From Roseateles depolymerans (GTDB lineage: Bacteria > Pseudomonadota > Gammaproteobacteria > Burkholderiales > Burkholderiaceae_C): 64,000 bases of DNA. A program made the translations under genes and the position numbers. Positions 61,482 to 64,000 of the stretch are shown here, one piece after another (within the stretch, counting starts at the first letter, position 1; every line of letters starts with the position of its first letter). Below the pieces are notes generated by a model. The model had not been told where the DNA came from. It was given only the letters and a program-made list of their open reading frames with translations, and made no database searches. The stretch is from positions 372,001 through 436,000 of the forward strand of contig NZ_QUMT01000001.1 in NCBI RefSeq assembly GCF_003387155.1, in the 5' to 3' direction.

Positions 61482-62213
61482 ATGAAGTTCACCCTCTCCC
61501 TGCTCACCGCCGCGCTGGCCCTGGTGGGCTGCACCGCGCAGGCCAACGAGGACACCATCCGCAAGAACCTCGGCGCCGCGCTGCCCAAGGACATCAAGCT
61601 GGACGAAGTCCGCCAGACGCCGATCCCCGGCCTCTGGGAAGTGCGCATCGGCACCGAAATCCGCTACACCGACGCGAGCGGCCAATACCTGATCGAGGGC
61701 GAGATGCTCGACCTCAAGAACCGCCGCAACCTGACGCAGGACCGCATCACCAAGATCACCATGGTGGACTTCTCCACCCTGCCGCTCAAGGACGCCATCG
61801 TCTGGAAGAAGGGCGACGGCAAGCGCCGCATCGCCGTCTTCGCCGACCCGAACTGTGGCTACTGCAAGCGCTTCGAGCAGTCGCTGCAGGCGGTCAACAA
61901 CGTGACGGTCTACACCTTCGTCATTCCCATCCTGGGCGGCGACTCGCCTGACAAGGCCCGCGCCGCCTGGTGCGCCAAGGACAGTACCGCTGCCTGGCGC
62001 GACTGGATGGTCAGCGGCGTGACGCTGCCCCGCCCCGACGCCAAGTGTGATGCCAGCGTCATTGACCGCAACGTCGAACTGAGCCGCAAGCTCAAGGTCA
62101 ACGGCACGCCGGCCATCGTCTTCGAGGACGGCACCCGCGCACCGGGCGCCCTGAGCGCCGACCAGCTCGAGCAGCGCCTGCAGACCCAGACCACCGGCGC
62201 GGCCAAGTCCTGA
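61482..62213 (+). CDS. dsbC: Thiol:disulfide interchange protein DsbC
   Basis: Periplasmic disulfide isomerase of 243 residues. A signal peptide (LSLLTAALALVGCTAQA) precedes the dimerisation domain (RKNLGAALPKDIKLDEVRQTPI) and the thioredoxin domain with CGYC (C125-C128) in VFADPNCGYCKRFE, and a second Cys pair (AWCAKD, AKCDAS). The stretch LVGC could be read as a lipobox, but cleavage after AQA seems more usual for DsbC. GAAGGAA precedes the ATG. It acts with DsbD, which is not in this window. Confidence 0.95.
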   Translation: MKFTLSLLTAALALVGCTAQANEDTIRKNLGAALPKDIKLDEVRQTPIPGLWEVRIGTEIRYTDASGQYLIEGEMLDLKNRRNLTQDRITKITMVDFSTLPLKDAIVWKKGDGKRRIAVFADPNCGYCKRFEQSLQAVNNVTVYTFVIPILGGDSPDKARAAWCAKDSTAAWRDWMVSGVTLPRPDAKCDASVIDRNVELSRKLKVNGTPAIVFEDGTRAPGALSADQLEQRLQTQTTGAAKS

Positions 62214-62277
62214 TCGATCGGCGCCAGATCGATCGGCACCGCCTCGCGCCACCGACTCTCCTTTGCTCTTTGGATCC

Positions 62278-62724
62278 ATGAACGAACGCACCGTGCTTCC
62301 TCCCAACCCCGTCGCGCTGAGACTGGGCTATGCGGGGCTGATTCCCTTTGTGCTGGGCACGATCCTGACCTGGCTCGTCCGCGACGAGGCGCATGTCTAC
62401 GCCGTCCGGGGCCTGACCAACTATGCGGCGGTGATCGTCTCCTTCCTGGGCGCCATCCACTGGGGCCTGGCCTTCCGGCAATCCATCCCTTCTCCCAGTC
62501 CTTATGTCTGGGGTGTGGTGCCGTCGCTGGTGGCCTGGGTCGCCTCGATGATGCAGCCCGATGCCGGACTGGTGGTGCACGGTGTGATGCTGATCGTCTG
62601 CTATCTGGTGGACCGTCGCCTCTATCCGGCCATGGGCGCCGGCGCCTGGCTGACGCTGCGCTTCCGATTGAGCGCGGTGGCGGCGCTGTGCTGCTTCCTT
62701 GCGGCCCAGGCGACTCTCTTTTGA
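62278..62724 (+). CDS. DUF3429 membrane protein
   Basis: 148 residues with about five hydrophobic helices (LRLGYAGLIPFVLGTILTWL, NYAAVIVSFLGAIHWGLAF, WGVVPSLVAWVASMMQ, LVVHGVMLIVCYLVDRRLY). The FLGAIHWG motif is typical of DUF3429. Function unknown. It follows dsbC by 64 bp on the same strand. The ATG at 62278 is preferred to an upstream TTG at 62263. Confidence 0.86.
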   Translation: MNERTVLPPNPVALRLGYAGLIPFVLGTILTWLVRDEAHVYAVRGLTNYAAVIVSFLGAIHWGLAFRQSIPSPSPYVWGVVPSLVAWVASMMQPDAGLVVHGVMLIVCYLVDRRLYPAMGAGAWLTLRFRLSAVAALCCFLAAQATLF

Positions 62725-62845
62725 AGCGCATTGAGCGACCGCTGGCGTGAGCGCCCATCGTCGCCTCGGGGACACCCCCCTCAAATAGAGCGACAGCCGC
62801 CCATGCCGGTGTTGATAGGCGCCAAGCCTTGGTAGGCTTGCCTCC

Positions 62846-64000
62846 ATGATCCAGTACCGTATTGCCATCGCAGACCTGCATGCCCACCGCTTCGAGGTGA
62901 GCGTGACCGTGCCAGCACCCGCCGCGCGACAGGTGCTCAGCCTGCCCGTCTGGATCCCCGGCAGCTATCTGGTGCGGGAGTTCTCCCGCCATCTCGGACC
63001 GGTCACGGCCCGTCAGGGCAGTCGCGAACTCACGCCGCATCAGACGTCCAAGAACCGCTGGGAGTTCGATTGCAACGGCCGCGGCGCCCTGGTGGTGACC
63101 TATGCGGTCTATGCCTTCGACACCTCGGTGCGCGCGGCCTTCCTGGATGCACAGCGCGGCTTCTTCAATCCCACCAGCCTGTGCCTGCGGGTGCATGGCA
63201 AGGAGTCGCTGGTACATCGGCTGGAGCTGGTGGGACTGCCGGCCGGCTGGGACGTGGCGACCGCCATGACCCGCAGCGACAGCGGGCTGTATGAAGCGGC
63301 CGACTACGACGAGCTGGTGGACCATCCGTTCGAGCTGGGCCGCTTCTGGCGCGGCGAGTTCGTGGCGGGCGGAGTGCCCCATGAATTCGTGGTGTCCGGC
63401 GCGCTGCCGGTCATGGACGCGGACCGGCTGCTCAAGGACGCACAGCGGATCTGCGAAGCGCAGATGCATTTTTGGCACGGCCCCAAGGGCCGGCCGCCGA
63501 TGGACCGCTATGTCTTCCTGCTCAATGCCGTGGACGACGGCTATGGCGGCCTGGAGCACCGCGCCAGCACCGCGCTGATCGCGTCCCGCCGCGACCTGCC
63601 GCGCCTGGGCCAGCCGGAGATGAGCGACGGCTACGTGAAGCTGCTGGGCCTGATCAGCCACGAGTACTTCCACACCTGGAACGTCAAGCGGCTGCGTCCG
63701 GACGTCTTCGCCCGCTACGACTACGACCAGGAGAACTACACCCGGCTGCTGTGGTTCTTCGAAGGCTTCACCTCCTATTACGACGATCTGTTCCTGGTGC
63801 GCAGCGGCCTGATCGATGAGCCGCGCTACCTGAAGCTGATCGGCCAGACCTTCACCCAGGTGCTGGGAGCGCCGGGCCGCAAGCATCAGAGCGTGGCCCA
63901 GTCCAGCTTCGAGGCCTGGACCAAGTACTACCGCCAGGACGAGAACGCGCCCAATGCGCTGGTGAGCTACTACGCCAAGGGCTCGATGGTGGCCCTGGCG
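62846..64000 (+). CDS. M61 family metallopeptidase (3' end outside window)
   Basis: 385 codons remain open to the window end. The N-terminal half is the M61 beta-sandwich (SLPVWIPGSYLVREFSRH, FNPTSLCLRVHG), and the catalytic domain carries LGLISHEYFHTWNVKRLRP, an HExxH zinc motif (H272, E273, H276) and LLWFFEGFTSYYDDL with the third ligand Glu. A C-terminal PDZ domain is expected beyond the end. The family includes glycyl aminopeptidases; there is no clear signal peptide, so location is uncertain. Confidence 0.93.
   Translation, partial: MIQYRIAIADLHAHRFEVSVTVPAPAARQVLSLPVWIPGSYLVREFSRHLGPVTARQGSRELTPHQTSKNRWEFDCNGRGALVVTYAVYAFDTSVRAAFLDAQRGFFNPTSLCLRVHGKESLVHRLELVGLPAGWDVATAMTRSDSGLYEAADYDELVDHPFELGRFWRGEFVAGGVPHEFVVSGALPVMDADRLLKDAQRICEAQMHFWHGPKGRPPMDRYVFLLNAVDDGYGGLEHRASTALIASRRDLPRLGQPEMSDGYVKLLGLISHEYFHTWNVKRLRPDVFARYDYDQENYTRLLWFFEGFTSYYDDLFLVRSGLIDEPRYLKLIGQTFTQVLGAPGRKHQSVAQSSFEAWTKYYRQDENAPNALVSYYAKGSMVALA

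Overview
The window is 64 kb of GC-rich chromosome with no rRNA, tRNA, insertion sequence, prophage or CRISPR that I can see. Gene content and order point to a betaproteobacterium of the order Burkholderiales, probably the Roseateles/Mitsuaria/Rubrivivax/Leptothrix side of it. The main evidence is the cytochrome aa3 oxidase cluster (coxB-coxA-tiny assembly gene-ctaG-DUF2970-coxC-twin-TM gene-SURF1-SCO-like gene-ctaA-ctaB-SCO) with rpoH a little further on, a pyrimidine block with the inactive PyrC', and intergenic palindromic repeats typical of that group. Both window ends cut genes: a ChpA/PilL-type hybrid kinase on the left and an M61 peptidase on the right.

Layout. 0-8.6 kb: signalling genes, namely a ChpA-like CheA with receiver, a GGDEF diguanylate cyclase, a CHASE3 NarL-type kinase overlapping its response regulator, and a receiver joined to a decayed GGDEF domain. 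8.7-16.9 kb: housekeeping (photolyase, YqgE, RuvX, then pyrR-pyrB-pyrC'-plsC in tightly overlapping order, a divergent PRPP-synthetase-like protein, and gpmA facing them across a bidirectional terminator). 17.0-20.4 kb: porin, one-lobe PstS-like binding protein and chemoreceptor. 20.4-25.6 kb: rhodanese, grxC, secB, gpsA, trmL, comF and a BioC-like methyltransferase. 25.8-35.6 kb: the complete aa3 oxidase, heme A and copper-delivery gene set. 35.7-42.2 kb: M14-type peptidase, a propeller-type sensor kinase, two small enzymes and rpoH. 42.4-54.6 kb: a second signalling island with a MASE1-CHASE-PAS kinase, a roughly 1,770-residue kinase-like/AAA/GAF/histidine-kinase protein with its FixJ-type regulator, a stand-alone receiver, an MscS channel and a NarL-type regulator with an atypical receiver. 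54.7-64 kb: LysR with a citrate-type MFS carrier, an orphan ModA-like binding protein, ychF, a UbiH-family hydroxylase, dsbC, a DUF3429 membrane protein and the M61 peptidase.

The genes work together mainly in three ways. The oxidase block encodes the catalytic core (CoxA, B, C), copper insertion (CtaG, SCO and a CxxxC SCO-like protein), heme A synthesis (CtaA, CtaB) and SURF1. The pyrimidine block couples ATCase to its non-catalytic PyrC' partner and a PyrR regulator. The two signalling islands carry many sensors, with several regulators lacking an adjacent kinase.

The most notable non-coding signal is a perfect CIRCE operator (TTAGCACTC-N9-GAGTGCTAA) over the rpoH promoter, which suggests HrcA control of the heat-shock sigma factor. 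Others are a 27-bp imperfect palindrome between grxC and secB, a GC-rich intergenic repeat family at 10.9 and 30.8 kb, and a set of genes whose -10-like hexamer sits 6-9 nt before the start codon, suggesting leaderless mRNAs. I did not find an obviously new defence or biosynthetic system. The strongest candidates for unexplored biology are the giant pseudokinase-like hybrid, the porin/half-PBP/chemoreceptor unit and a 44-codon ORF translationally overlapping coxB.
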